64,000 nt of DNA from JAEUMG01 sp046349315 (lineage in GTDB: Bacteria > Pseudomonadota > Alphaproteobacteria > Rhizobiales > Aestuariivirgaceae): contig JAXMCQ010000007.1 in the NCBI GenBank assembly GCA_046349315.1, forward strand, positions 1 through 64,000, given 5' to 3'. Under the pieces are notes generated by a model that saw nothing but the letters and a program-made list of their open reading frames with translations, searched no databases and was not told the origin of the DNA. Below, one piece after another: positions 7,940 to 16,619 of this stretch. Position 1 is the first letter of the stretch; each line of letters begins with the position of its first letter. A program made the position numbers and the translations under genes.

Positions 7940-7945
7940 TCGGCG

Positions 7946-8053
7946 CCCCACCCGTCGCGCTGTCGCGCGACACCCTCCCCGGAGTCGGGGAGGGAAAACT
8001 TCTCCCTCCCATCGCGTCAGCGAGGGGAGGGTGGCGCGAAGCGCCGGGTGGGG
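7946..8053. repeat. Palindromic repeat, family A, copy 2
   Basis: A 108-bp copy of the element at 7396-7509, in the same orientation, with identical 9-bp inverted ends (CCCCACCCG / CGGGTGGGG) and the same CCTCCCCGGAGTCGGGG core. The inner region differs at scattered positions, so the copies have diverged. It starts 6 bases after the fosX stop codon and ends 7 bases before the stop of the minus-strand GNAT gene. Confidence 0.85.
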
Positions 8054-8060
8054 TTCTTTG

Positions 8061-8576
8061 TTACTTCTCGCGACGTGCTATCGCGTAGAGATGGCATGGC
8101 GTGCCGTCGTGAGTGAGGGTGCCTTCGAAATGCAGGCCGGCGCGTTGCGCGGTCTTCGCTGATGCGATGTTGTCGGGATCGACAAGCGCGATAAGGCGAT
8201 TGAAGCCGAGCGTCTCAAAGCCATGCGAGACGAGACCACGCGCTGCCTCTGCGCCAAAGCCCTTCCGCCAATGGGTTCGAGCAATCAGATAGGCAATCTC
8301 GATTTCGCGGCGCCCCTCGATCTCCCAGACGAGCAGACCGCAGCGGCCGATAAAATCGCCACTCGCCTTTTCGATCGTCGCCCAGAGCCCGAGGCGGCGA
8401 TCATCGGGATGCCCGTTGCGGAACCAGTCGAGTTCTTCCGCCGTCTCCTCGCGCGTCAGAACGCCCTCTGGAAAATAGCGCCGGATGTCCGGATCGGCAT
8501 AGAGGAGGGCAAGCCGATCGAGGTCGCCAAGCTCGAGCCGCCGCATCAGGAGCCGCGGCGTCTCGAGGACGATCAT
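8061..8576 (-). CDS. GNAT family N-acetyltransferase (RimJ/RimL type)
   Basis: A 171-residue protein starting MIVLETPRLLMRRLELGD, the RimJ/RimL-like opening, with FIGRCGL and the acetyl-CoA loop HWRKGFGAEAARGL near residues 110-125, followed by NIASAKTAQRAGLHFEG. It would acetylate an amino group of an unknown protein or small molecule. The ATG lies one base from the stop codon of the aldo/keto reductase gene, so the two are translationally coupled. The specific substrate cannot be inferred. Confidence 0.88.
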   Translation of the reverse strand: MIVLETPRLLMRRLELGDLDRLALLYADPDIRRYFPEGVLTREETAEELDWFRNGHPDDRRLGLWATIEKASGDFIGRCGLLVWEIEGRREIEIAYLIARTHWRKGFGAEAARGLVSHGFETLGFNRLIALVDPDNIASAKTAQRAGLHFEGTLTHDGTPCHLYAIARREK

Positions 8577-8577
8577 T

Positions 8578-9525
8578 TCAGTCACCGGCGCCGGTGAGGA
8601 GATCGAGGTCGTCCTTCGTAAGCTCGAGCTGCACGGCCTTGGCAAGGCTCTGCACTTGGGCGACCGATGTGGCGCTGGCGATCGGCGCGGTGACGCCGGG
8701 CTGCGCCATTTGCCAGGCGAGTGCGACTTCGGCCGGCTTCGCGTCATGGCGCTTTGCGACATCATCGAGGGCTTTCAGGATACGATGCCCGCGCGGGTTC
8801 AGATAATTGGCCACGCCTTCACCGCGCGCACTCTGTTTGAGATCGGCTTCGCTGCGATACTTGCCGGAGAGAAAACCTTTGGCCAGCGCGAAGTAGGTGA
8901 TGACGCCGATATCCTCCGCGATGCACAGCGCCTGCAACGGCCCTTCGAAGGACGAGCGATCATAGAGATTGTATTCGGGCTGCAGCACGTCATAGCGCGG
9001 CAGTTTGTATTTATGCGCGATATCGAGCGAGGCCTTGAGTTGCGCCGCATCGAGATTGGAAGCGCCGACCGCCTTGATCTTGCCCTTGGCGAGAAGGCGC
9101 TGATAGGCACCGAGTGTTTCCTCGTAGGGCGTATCGGGATCTGGCCAATGCGAGAGATAAAGGTCGATCTCATCGATCTGCAAACGACGCAGCGAGTGAT
9201 CGACCGCATCCTCGATATAGGCGGCCTTAAGACCCTTGCGGCCCGGTCCCATTTCGGACCCGACCTTGGTGATGATGACGAGCTTGTCGCGGTTTTTCCG
9301 CGCCTTCATCCATTTGCCGATGATGGTTTCGGACTCGCCACCCTTGTTGCCCGTGTGCCAGGCCGAATAGACATCCGCCGTATCGATGGCATTGAGGCCG
9401 GCTTCGGCGAAGGCATCGAGGACTTTGAATGAAGTCGCCTCGTCGGCGGTCCAGCCGAAAACATTGCCGCCAAGGACGAGCGGCGCAATGGTGAGGCCTG
9501 TGCGGCCGAGCGAACGTTTCTGCAT
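8578..9525 (-). CDS. Aldo/keto reductase
   Basis: NADPH-dependent carbonyl reductase of the AKR superfamily, 315 residues, starting MQKRSLGRTGLTIAPLVLGG. The catalytic tetrad is visible: Asp in NAIDTADVY, Tyr in the same segment, Lys in VIITKVGSE and His in YLSHWPDPD. The C-terminal NADP site region (VTAPIASATSVAQVQSLAKA) is complete. The form is close to the YajO/IolS-like group. The ATG at 9525 fits the family, and a GGAG site lies upstream. The GNAT gene follows directly. Confidence 0.92.
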   Translation of the reverse strand: MQKRSLGRTGLTIAPLVLGGNVFGWTADEATSFKVLDAFAEAGLNAIDTADVYSAWHTGNKGGESETIIGKWMKARKNRDKLVIITKVGSEMGPGRKGLKAAYIEDAVDHSLRRLQIDEIDLYLSHWPDPDTPYEETLGAYQRLLAKGKIKAVGASNLDAAQLKASLDIAHKYKLPRYDVLQPEYNLYDRSSFEGPLQALCIAEDIGVITYFALAKGFLSGKYRSEADLKQSARGEGVANYLNPRGHRILKALDDVAKRHDAKPAEVALAWQMAQPGVTAPIASATSVAQVQSLAKAVQLELTKDDLDLLTGAGD

Positions 9526-9571
9526 GGGAAGGGCTCCGGGGTGGGACGGCGAGGGGTCCCCTAGCACAAGA

Positions 9572-10072
9572 CTATCCCTTCGCAAATTCGCGCAGATCCG
9601 CCGCGGCTGAAGGGTATTTCGCGCATAGCGCTTCGAAGTCGCCCGGCTCGACATCGGCAGGCTCGACGCCCGGCCACTCGGTGCTGGCGCCAAGAAACCA
9701 GGTGCGCGCGCCGGCCAGCCTGGCGGTGTGGAACGTATTGCCGGGGATGAAGAGCTGCAGCGCGTGCCCGGCCTTGATGTCCGGCCCGCAAATAGCACGC
9801 GCAACGCTGCCGTCCGTCTTGAGCATGATGACCTCGATCGGATCGCCGAGATAGTAGTGATAAAATTGGTCGTTGCGGATGCGATGCAATTGGACGTGGC
9901 GCTCGGGCGTCACCTGGAAGATGAGCGCCGAGCCGAGCGGGCGGCCGGTCTCGAATGGCGACTGCAACGTGCCCGCCGGAATGGGCATCGGACTGACATA
10001 GGTCACGCGCACATAGCCGCATGTTGGATGCGGTTTGAGATCGAGAAGACTGCGGACCTCTTCGGCAGTCAT
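9572..10072 (-). CDS. Cupin (DUF985) protein, last gene of the oxidase operon
   Basis: A 166-residue protein with the DUF985/cupin_5 layout: LDLKPHPTCGYVRVTYVS, then QLHRIRNDQFYHYYLGDPIEV, and the closing WFLGASTEWPGVE. In this family the fold is a double-stranded barrel of uncertain activity. The ATG overlaps the stop of the upstream cytochrome c gene by the 4-base ATGA, so it is translated as part of the oxidase operon. Its link to respiration is inferred from position only. Confidence 0.85.
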   Translation of the reverse strand: MTAEEVRSLLDLKPHPTCGYVRVTYVSPMPIPAGTLQSPFETGRPLGSALIFQVTPERHVQLHRIRNDQFYHYYLGDPIEVIMLKTDGSVARAICGPDIKAGHALQLFIPGNTFHTARLAGARTWFLGASTEWPGVEPADVEPGDFEALCAKYPSAAADLREFAKG

Positions 10073-11022
10073 GGCGTCGGCTCGCCCAGAATATGCCCAT
10101 CGATCGCGATGCCGTAAAGCGACCAGCGGGTCTCATGGAACTTGGCGCGGGTGTCGGCGACATTGCCGGTGAAGCGCGGATCCTGCGGGCGCTCGCGCGA
10201 ATTGACATAGATTGCGATATCCCAGACCTCCTGATCGCCCAGCGCATCGGTCAAGCCCCAGGGCATGTTGTGCTTGATGAAGGCGGCCGCGGTGTCGACA
10301 TTCGCCATGCCGGCTCCCCAGTTATAGGAGGCATCCCCCCACAATGGGGGGAATTGATAGCGATTGCCGGCATTGGTCCGGCGGCCCTCGCCATTCTCAC
10401 CATGGCAGGCCGCGCATTTCTGGATGTAGGCTGCGAGCCCGCGCGCAATGTCGGGCTCCTGCTCGGGTTCGGCGAGTGCGGGAAAGCCAGCGCCTTCGAG
10501 CTTGACCCCGGTCGGCGCGCCGCGCGCCAGGAAGTAGGCGTAGCTTTGCAGTGCGACGAGGATCTCGCTCTCGGCGGCCGGCGGCGTGCCGTTCATGCTG
10601 AAACGGAAACAGCCCTGGATGCGCATGGCGATGGTGTTCACCGCGTTGTTCTTGGCACGGAACTGCGGATAGCTGACCCAGGCGCTCCACATTGGCGCTG
10701 AGCCTGGTCTGCGTCCGCGATCGAGATGGCAGTTGGAACAGCTCAAGCCATCGCCGACATAGCCGGGCGCCTGGCGGGGAGTATCGACGAAGATGGCGAG
10801 GCCCTTGCGGATGAGGCGGCCAAACTCATTGTCGGGAATGTCGCTTTCAGGCGGCGGCGTGAAGCTGCGGGCCACGCTCGCATCGAGCTGCGTCTCGTAG
10901 AGTTCCGTCCACGGGGTTTCCGACCAGGCGCGGTCGATATCGGCGAGATCGGGGTCGGCAGTCTGTGCCTGCGCAGCGAGGGTCATGGCGAAGAGCGCGA
11001 TTGCGGCGAGCCCGCGCTTCAT
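10069..11022 (-). CDS. Periplasmic dihaem cytochrome c
   Basis: A 317-residue c-type cytochrome with a signal peptide (residues 1-19, MKRGLAAIALFAMTLAAQA) and two haem motifs, CSNCH and CAACH. The first half (GLSCSNCHLDRGRRPGSAP and MWSAWVSYPQFRAKNN) resembles SoxA- or DsrJ-like single-haem domains; the second is a class I cytochrome. The protein would carry electrons in the periplasm. It overlaps its neighbours by ATGA at both ends. I chose the ATG at 11022 because it yields the signal peptide and overlaps the previous stop. Confidence 0.88.
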   Translation of the reverse strand: MKRGLAAIALFAMTLAAQAQTADPDLADIDRAWSETPWTELYETQLDASVARSFTPPPESDIPDNEFGRLIRKGLAIFVDTPRQAPGYVGDGLSCSNCHLDRGRRPGSAPMWSAWVSYPQFRAKNNAVNTIAMRIQGCFRFSMNGTPPAAESEILVALQSYAYFLARGAPTGVKLEGAGFPALAEPEQEPDIARGLAAYIQKCAACHGENGEGRRTNAGNRYQFPPLWGDASYNWGAGMANVDTAAAFIKHNMPWGLTDALGDQEVWDIAIYVNSRERPQDPRFTGNVADTRAKFHETRWSLYGIAIDGHILGEPTP

Positions 11023-12134
11023 GGCCGCACCGTTTCGTAATAGGCGGCAACCGCCCACATCTCTTCCTCATCAAGCCCATGAACCACGGGAAGCATGAGT
11101 TCGAGAAGCGAGTTTCGCCGCTTGCCATCGCGCCAGGCCTCGAACTGCCCGATAAGGTAGCCGCGATTCTGGGCGATCAAGGCCGGGAAATGCGGAGCGA
11201 CTCCAACTCCGCTCTCGCCATGGCAGCCGTCGCAGCGATTGACACCGCGCTCGGGCCGGCCATTGATGGCGACGTCGCGGCCGAGATCGCGCATGTCCTT
11301 CTCGATCGTCTGAGGCGCAGGCAGCGGTGCTTGGAGCTGTGCCAGATAGACCGCGACATCGCCGCGCTGCGCTGCGCTCAGCGAACTCGCCATCGGCTTC
11401 ATTTCGGTGCTGTCGCGGGTGCCTTCGGCAAAGCTCGTCAACTGGCGATAGAGATAGGCGGCGGGCTGGCCGGCGAGGCGCGGATAGATGCCGGCCTGGC
11501 CGAGGGTGGCCTTGGGGAGGATCTGTCCGGCGGCGTCGGCGCCATGGCATCCGGTGCAGCGCCCCTTATAGAGCGCCTCGCCGCGCCCCGGATCGGCTGC
11601 CGTAGCATCGAAAGCGAGGACCGGCATGTATTCGCCCTCGACCAGCGTCACCGGAAAGGTTTCTGCGGTGGCTGACTCATCTGGCGCAGGTTCGGGCGGC
11701 GCGTCATTGCTCGCCTCGATGGCATCGGCCTCGCTGCGGTAGTTGCGGAAGTTGAAGGGATCGAGCGCAGCAAGGACGGTCGCCGCGAGCACGACACCAA
11801 GCGCCAGAATACCGACCCACAGCGGTAGTCCTCGATGCGTTTCGACGCGCCGCAGGTCGATGCCCACGCTGCCGCCGCTGGCATTGCCGACAAGCGGAAC
11901 TTCGCCGCGCACCACATCGCCCTCGCGCAAGCCGGCAAGCGCGATGCCGGGGCCGTTGCGGACGTCGAAGGCGACATCGCGGCGGCCGGTGACCTTGCCG
12001 TCTTCCATCGTGACGAGATGGAGTATATGGCGACCGTCGGCGAGTCTGGTCGTATCGAGCTCAAAATGCTCGGAAGGCTTGGTCAATTCGCGGAATGGTT
12101 CCGGCTGATCGTCGAGATAGAGCTTAATCAGCAA
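11019..12134 (-). CDS. Membrane-anchored dihaem cytochrome c (CcoP-position protein)
   Basis: The product of 371 residues has an Ig-like N-terminal region, one membrane helix (LPLWVGILALGVVLAATVLAAL, near residues 107-130) and two c-type haem motifs, CTGCH and CDGCH, in c4-like domains. It occupies the place of the electron-entry subunit CcoP but lacks the CcoP N-terminal sequence. I place the start at a TTG at 12134: it overlaps the previous gene by 11 bases and has AGGAG 7 bases upstream, while no ATG fits. It probably feeds electrons to CcoO/CcoN. Confidence 0.85.
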   Translation of the reverse strand: MLIKLYLDDQPEPFRELTKPSEHFELDTTRLADGRHILHLVTMEDGKVTGRRDVAFDVRNGPGIALAGLREGDVVRGEVPLVGNASGGSVGIDLRRVETHRGLPLWVGILALGVVLAATVLAALDPFNFRNYRSEADAIEASNDAPPEPAPDESATAETFPVTLVEGEYMPVLAFDATAADPGRGEALYKGRCTGCHGADAAGQILPKATLGQAGIYPRLAGQPAAYLYRQLTSFAEGTRDSTEMKPMASSLSAAQRGDVAVYLAQLQAPLPAPQTIEKDMRDLGRDVAINGRPERGVNRCDGCHGESGVGVAPHFPALIAQNRGYLIGQFEAWRDGKRRNSLLELMLPVVHGLDEEEMWAVAAYYETVRP

Positions 12135-12351
12135 GGGAACGCTCCTGCTCGAGGATCGACTGCTTGATACGTTGCGCGCCAGGGCCGTCGCCGTGCGTGA
12201 AGGCAATCACGCATTGCCAGCAGGCGAGAGCGAAGAGCGCCACGATCAGCGCAACGAGCGCGTAGTCGGCATAGGTCGGTGCACCGGTCCGCCAATCCGG
12301 CAGGCATTGCGCGAGGATGAGATCGATAGTGAGGCGAAATTGTTCGATCAT
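12124..12351 (-). CDS. One-helix small membrane protein in the CcoQ position
   Basis: A 75-residue protein with one membrane segment (DYALVALIVALFALACWQCVIAFT) following a short amphipathic N-terminus. It starts with ATGA overlap of the ccoO stop and overlaps the next cytochrome gene. Its place and size recall CcoQ, which stabilises cbb3 oxidase, but sequence similarity to CcoQ is not evident by eye. Two Cys residues, one in the N-terminal part and one in the helix, are unusual. I infer an assembly or stability role. Confidence 0.75.
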   Translation of the reverse strand: MIEQFRLTIDLILAQCLPDWRTGAPTYADYALVALIVALFALACWQCVIAFTHGDGPGAQRIKQSILEQERSLAD

Positions 12352-12926
12352 CGCTGCTTCACCGAGAGAAGGTAGGCGACGAGGTCGAGCGCCTCGGGTC
12401 TTGGCAGCGCGACCTTGCCTTCAGGCAGAAAGGGCTTTTCGAGAACGAGAGTCAGCGCTCCGGCCGGAGCATTGACCTTGTCGACGACATCAAAATACCA
12501 GGGATAGGCTGGCATGATCGAGGCCGGCACCATGCTGCGCGGATTGAACAGGTGATAGAGATTCCACACATGGCTCGTCTGCCTTTCGCCGACCGCTGAG
12601 AGATCGGGGCCGTTGCGTTGCGTTCCGACCAAAGGTGGCGTTGCGCCGGCATAGTCCGAGGCGCGCGATGGCCTCCCATAGGGCGCGTCGATCAGGGCCG
12701 GGCGTACGAGCTGAGAATGGCAATAGCCGCAGCCCTCCGCCATGTAGATGAGACGGCCGCGCGCCACGGCAGCATCGACCGCCGCGATCGGCAATGAGGC
12801 ATCCTCGCGCTTGAGGCGGACTGCCGGATCGATGGCGATGAGGAGCGTCAGGATGGTGAAGAGCGCTCCGACGGACAGGTAAATCGTGAGTGCGCTGCGC
12901 GAGAAGAGATGTTCGAAGCGCGTCAT
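12348..12926 (-). CDS. ccoO: cbb3-type oxidase monohaem cytochrome c subunit (CcoO-like)
   Basis: A 192-residue protein with an N-terminal membrane anchor (residues about 12-33) and a single haem site in EGCGYCHSQLVRP. The later segments GTQRNGPDLSAVGER and PRSMVPASIMPAYPWYF are the canonical CcoO blocks, with the Met axial ligand in SIMPAYPW. It transfers electrons to CcoN. The stop-start overlaps on both sides (ATGA) tie it to ccoN and the small membrane gene. Compared with standard CcoO the segment between the haem motif and GPDL is altered and shorter. Confidence 0.9.
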   Translation of the reverse strand: MTRFEHLFSRSALTIYLSVGALFTILTLLIAIDPAVRLKREDASLPIAAVDAAVARGRLIYMAEGCGYCHSQLVRPALIDAPYGRPSRASDYAGATPPLVGTQRNGPDLSAVGERQTSHVWNLYHLFNPRSMVPASIMPAYPWYFDVVDKVNAPAGALTLVLEKPFLPEGKVALPRPEALDLVAYLLSVKQR

Positions 12927-14296
12927 GCCGGTACTCCCTGTGCCGCCATCACCGGTGCACGCACCGCTTTCGGCCGCATCAGCCAGAGGTTCCACGCAAA
13001 GACGAGATGACTCGTCGCCATGAGGCTGCCGCCGATCGCACGCATCAGATACCAGGGCGCAATGGCGACGACGGAATCGATAAAGGCGACGCCCGAAGCC
13101 CAGCTCAGGCCCTGCCACACGCCGGCGATCGTCATGGCAAGGACGTAGAGTCCGAGCCCTATCAGCGCCAGCCAGAAGTGGATCGCCGCAAATGCCTTCG
13201 GGCATTCGCGCCGTGTCAGCCGCGGCAGAAGCGCGTAAATCGCTCCGAAGAGCAGGAACGAGACGAAGCCATAAGCGGCGAAATGGGCATGCCCGACCGT
13301 GTAGTTGGTGAAGTGCACGAGAAGATTGACTGGCCTGAAGGCCTGCAGCGTGCCTTGCGAGGAGGCCAGGCCGTAGAAGAGCGCGCCCGAGAGCAGGAAC
13401 CAGCCCGGGGGCTCATGGCGGATGTAACGCCAGCTTCCGCGCATGGTGAGGAGGAAATTGCCGGTCGACGCCCAGACCGGCACCATCATGCCGAGACCGA
13501 CGAGGATTGCCGTCGACTGCAGCCACCAGGCGGTCGGTGCGAAGATGAAGTGATGGGCGCCGATGAGAGTATAGAAAACGAGATTGCCCCAGAAGGCGAG
13601 AATGCCGAGGCCATAGGAGTAGATCGGCTTGTTGAGGAGGATGGGCAGAGCCCAATAGGTGATGCCGAGGATCAATGGTGTGAACCACAGGCCCAGCACC
13701 ACATGCATGTAATAGCCCTGGATGACGATACTGGCGCTTCCGGCCGCAAAGGCCGGGAGATAGGCGACGAGATAGAGGATCGGCAGGCAGGCGAAGGCCG
13801 CCAGGATGAACCAGTTCGAGATATAGAGTTCCGGCGTTGGCCGGCGGATCAATGTCAGAAGGATGTTGAGACCGTTGAGCAGCGCGCCAATGCCGAAGAT
13901 GGCGGCGACAGGCGCGATCCATTCGCGATATTCAATGGGGCCGCGGGTCATGCCGAGAGTAAGCGTCACAAGCCCGGCAATGAGGGCGCCGTTCCAGAAC
14001 AGGAGCGCGGTGTAGGCGAGGGCGGGCAACCAGATCGGCCGCTCCGCCGTGCGGTTCACGACAAGATAGGCAACGCCGGTGAGGCCGAGCGACAGGAAAC
14101 CGAGAAGCAGGCTTGCGGTGTGCACCGGGCGGATGCGGCCATAGGCGAGCCATTCGAGGGGTAGCGCATCGGGGTAGACGAGCTTCCAAGCGAGGACCAC
14201 ACCATAGGCCGAGCCGAGAACCAGCCAAACCGCGCAAGCAACGACATAGGCATAGACAATCGCCGTCGTCTTCCTGTGGTCCTCGCGCTCGCGCAT
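12923..14296 (-). CDS. ccoN: cbb3-type cytochrome oxidase subunit I (CcoN-like)
   Basis: The catalytic subunit of a C-family haem-copper oxidase, 457 residues and about 12 membrane helices, reducing O2 at a haem b3-CuB site. Haem and copper ligand histidines appear in IRPVHTASLL, GYYMHVVLG, LIGAHHFIF and LVHFTNYTVGHAHF. The PIYSYGLGILAFW segment keeps the tyrosine region of cbb3 enzymes. The sequence is clearly divergent from typical CcoN (GYYMHVVLG in place of WYGHNAVGF). It is first in the operon. No FNR/FixK box (TTGAT-N4-ATCAA) was seen in the 86 bases upstream. Confidence 0.9.
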   Translation of the reverse strand: MREREDHRKTTAIVYAYVVACAVWLVLGSAYGVVLAWKLVYPDALPLEWLAYGRIRPVHTASLLLGFLSLGLTGVAYLVVNRTAERPIWLPALAYTALLFWNGALIAGLVTLTLGMTRGPIEYREWIAPVAAIFGIGALLNGLNILLTLIRRPTPELYISNWFILAAFACLPILYLVAYLPAFAAGSASIVIQGYYMHVVLGLWFTPLILGITYWALPILLNKPIYSYGLGILAFWGNLVFYTLIGAHHFIFAPTAWWLQSTAILVGLGMMVPVWASTGNFLLTMRGSWRYIRHEPPGWFLLSGALFYGLASSQGTLQAFRPVNLLVHFTNYTVGHAHFAAYGFVSFLLFGAIYALLPRLTRRECPKAFAAIHFWLALIGLGLYVLAMTIAGVWQGLSWASGVAFIDSVVAIAPWYLMRAIGGSLMATSHLVFAWNLWLMRPKAVRAPVMAAQGVPA

Positions 14297-14382
14297 TGCG
14301 TCCCTGGCCCCCGGGGAGAATCGCCGGATGCGAGGCTACAGGCGCGGGGAGGAAGCGCCAAGGGCGGAGAGTGCAAGTCCTT

Positions 14383-15081
14383 TTACAATCCCAAATACTC
14401 CGCGATCTCGGGATGGCCAGAGCCGGTGAAGAGGTCCGCTGTCGGTGCGATGGCAAGGATGCGGCCATGGGCGATGAAGGCGGTGCGATCGGCCCCCCGG
14501 CGTGCATCTTCAGGATGATGCGAGACCATTAAGGTCGTGAGACCGCGTGCCTTGTGCAGGTCGACGACGAGGTCGAGCATGTCCTGCCGGAGCTTCGGCC
14601 CGAGCGCTGTGAAGGGCTCATCTAGCAATAGCACCGGCTTGTCGCGCACAAGAGCGCGCGCGATAGCGATCCTCTGGCGTTCGCCGCCCGACAATTCACC
14701 GGGCTTGCGGCGCGCATAGGTCTCGAGCCCAGTCGCTTGCAATGCCGCGTCAATCCCGGCGCGCTGATCCGCGTCAAGCTTCAGCGACGGCGAGATGCCA
14801 AGCGCGACATTCGTCCAGACATCGAGATGGGCAAAGCTGTTATTGTCCTGGAAGATCATCGATACGGGGCGCGCGGCGGGCGGCAGCATCGTGACATCGC
14901 TGCCGGAAATGAACACGCGGCCCGACTCTGGCGTCTCGAAACCGGCGATGAGGTTGAGCAATGTCGATTTGCCCGAACCGCTCGGCCCGATAATGCCGAG
15001 GAACTCGCCCTTCGCCACCTGAAGGTCGAACTCCATCCGCATCTCTTCATAACGGAACGTGACGCGATCGAGCCTGATCAT
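14383..15081 (-). CDS. thiQ: Thiamine ABC importer, ATP-binding protein ThiQ
   Basis: A 232-residue ABC ATPase with Walker A GPSGSGKST, signature LSGGERQRIA and Walker B VLLLDEP. The short length and the motif PVSMIFQDNNSFAHLDVWTN are characteristic of ThiQ. It powers uptake of thiamine or TPP by ThiB-ThiP. The ATG overlaps the thiP stop by ATGA. The upstream riboswitch confirms thiamine as the substrate class. Confidence 0.93.
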   Translation of the reverse strand: MIRLDRVTFRYEEMRMEFDLQVAKGEFLGIIGPSGSGKSTLLNLIAGFETPESGRVFISGSDVTMLPPAARPVSMIFQDNNSFAHLDVWTNVALGISPSLKLDADQRAGIDAALQATGLETYARRKPGELSGGERQRIAIARALVRDKPVLLLDEPFTALGPKLRQDMLDLVVDLHKARGLTTLMVSHHPEDARRGADRTAFIAHGRILAIAPTADLFTGSGHPEIAEYLGL

Positions 15082-16601
15082 CGCCAGCGTTCCGCAAGAG
15101 CGATGATTGCAGTCGAAAAGGCGGCGAGGACCAGCGCCGTTCCGGCCGCGGCATCGAGCCGGTAGCTGCCCATCTGGCGATAGACAAGGGCGGGAAGCGT
15201 GGTGAGGTCCTGCGAGCCGAAAAGCGAGATCGCGGTAAGATCACCGAGCGAAATGGCGAAGGATAATGCTGCGGCAAGCCCAAGTGGCCGTCCAAGTACC
15301 GGCAGATCGACAAGCCGCAAGCGGGCAAAGCCGCCAAGCCCGAGGCCGGCGCATAACCGGTCGTGCTGGGCCGCGGATTGCGACACGGCAGGGGCCAGAA
15401 CGCTCAAGCCAAAGGGCAGCGCCATCAACGCATTCATGACGATGACGAGGATCGGCGCAAGATGCGGCGGATCGCCGGCCCTGAGCGCAAGCACGAACCA
15501 TCCGGTGGCAAGCACGGCCGGCGGCACGATGAAGGAGAGGAGCGCAGTGGTATTGAGAACCAGGGCGAGGGCAGGACTGCCGCGCGCCGCGGCATTGGCG
15601 AGCGGCCAGGCAAGCATGAGGCTGAGCATCGTCGCACCGCCGGCAAGGAGCAGGCTCGTGATCATCGCCGCGAAGATCGCGCCCCAGGCGAAAGGCGCAC
15701 CGATGCCGGCGAGTACGAGTGCGATCAAGGGGAGAAAAACGAAGGCCAGCGCGAATGTGAGCAGGCTTGCATCCGCGAGCTTGGCAAGAGCCGTATCTGT
15801 CGTGAAGCGCCGCGCCGTCGCGCGGAGCGCCGGTGCATGCTGTAGGCGACCCGCGGCAGCGGCAGTGAGCGCGACCAATGGCACGCAGAGGACGAGTTGC
15901 GCGATGGAGAGGAGGCTCGCCCGTGCCGGATCGAAATCGAAGCGCAAGGCCTGGTAGATAGCGACTTCGAGCGTGGTTGCTTGCGGACCGCCGCCGAGCG
16001 TCAGAACGGTCGCAAAACTCGCCGCGCAGAGGAGAAAGATGAGGCTGGCAATGCCGGGCAGCGTCTCGCGCAGTGCCGGCCATTCGACGAAACGCCAGAA
16101 GGCACCAGCACTGAAGCCGAGTTGCGCCGAAAGCCGGAAGTTTTCAGGCGCGATCTGGTCGAGCCGCACGAGCATCATGCGCGCCGCCAGCGGCATGTTG
16201 AAGAACACATGCGCGATGAGAATGCCGGTGAGTCCGTATATGTCGAATTCAAGCGTGGTGAGCCGGGCGAGGATGCCGCTGCGGCCATAAATCTCAACGA
16301 TGCCGAGGATCGCGACGATTGCCGGTAGTGCCAATGGCAATGCGAAGAGGCGCAGGACAAGTGCGCGGCCGGGAAACTGGCGCCGCGCCAGTGCGCGCGC
16401 GACAGGAATGGCGAAGGCAATCGAGAACACCGTGGAAAGCGTCGCCTGAGCGATTGTGAAGATCAGGACACGGAAGAAATAGGCATCGAACAAGCGTGTC
16501 AGGTCATAGCCGTGGCCGAACCCGATGGCGATGACCGGTATAAGCCCGGCGGCGATCGCGACGAGGATCAGCGAGAAGGAAAGGCTGGCGCTCAGGCGCA
16601 T
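15078..16601 (-). CDS. thiP: Thiamine ABC importer, permease ThiP
   Basis: A 507-residue inner-membrane protein with about 12 helices formed by two binding-protein-dependent permease halves, each holding an EAA-like loop (near EWPALRETLPGIA and VDLPVLGRPLGLA). The fused two-halves form is typical for ThiP, a member of the Fe3+/thiamine permease family. It is coupled by ATGA to thiQ. A palindromic repeat separates it from thiB. Confidence 0.92.
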   Translation of the reverse strand: MRLSASLSFSLILVAIAAGLIPVIAIGFGHGYDLTRLFDAYFFRVLIFTIAQATLSTVFSIAFAIPVARALARRQFPGRALVLRLFALPLALPAIVAILGIVEIYGRSGILARLTTLEFDIYGLTGILIAHVFFNMPLAARMMLVRLDQIAPENFRLSAQLGFSAGAFWRFVEWPALRETLPGIASLIFLLCAASFATVLTLGGGPQATTLEVAIYQALRFDFDPARASLLSIAQLVLCVPLVALTAAAAGRLQHAPALRATARRFTTDTALAKLADASLLTFALAFVFLPLIALVLAGIGAPFAWGAIFAAMITSLLLAGGATMLSLMLAWPLANAAARGSPALALVLNTTALLSFIVPPAVLATGWFVLALRAGDPPHLAPILVIVMNALMALPFGLSVLAPAVSQSAAQHDRLCAGLGLGGFARLRLVDLPVLGRPLGLAAALSFAISLGDLTAISLFGSQDLTTLPALVYRQMGSYRLDAAAGTALVLAAFSTAIIALAERWR

Positions 16602-16619
16602 GAGTTTGCAAATTCAAAT

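Noticed and set aside
8577..8765. N-terminal extension of the GNAT gene, 63 codons upstream of the ATG at 8576
   Set aside because: The extra residues are Ser/Arg/Pro-rich shadow of the aldo/keto reductase frame, and the ATG at 8576 fits the family start.
14297..14382. Search for an FNR/FixK box in front of ccoN
   Set aside because: No TTGAT-N4-ATCAA or close variant could be seen.
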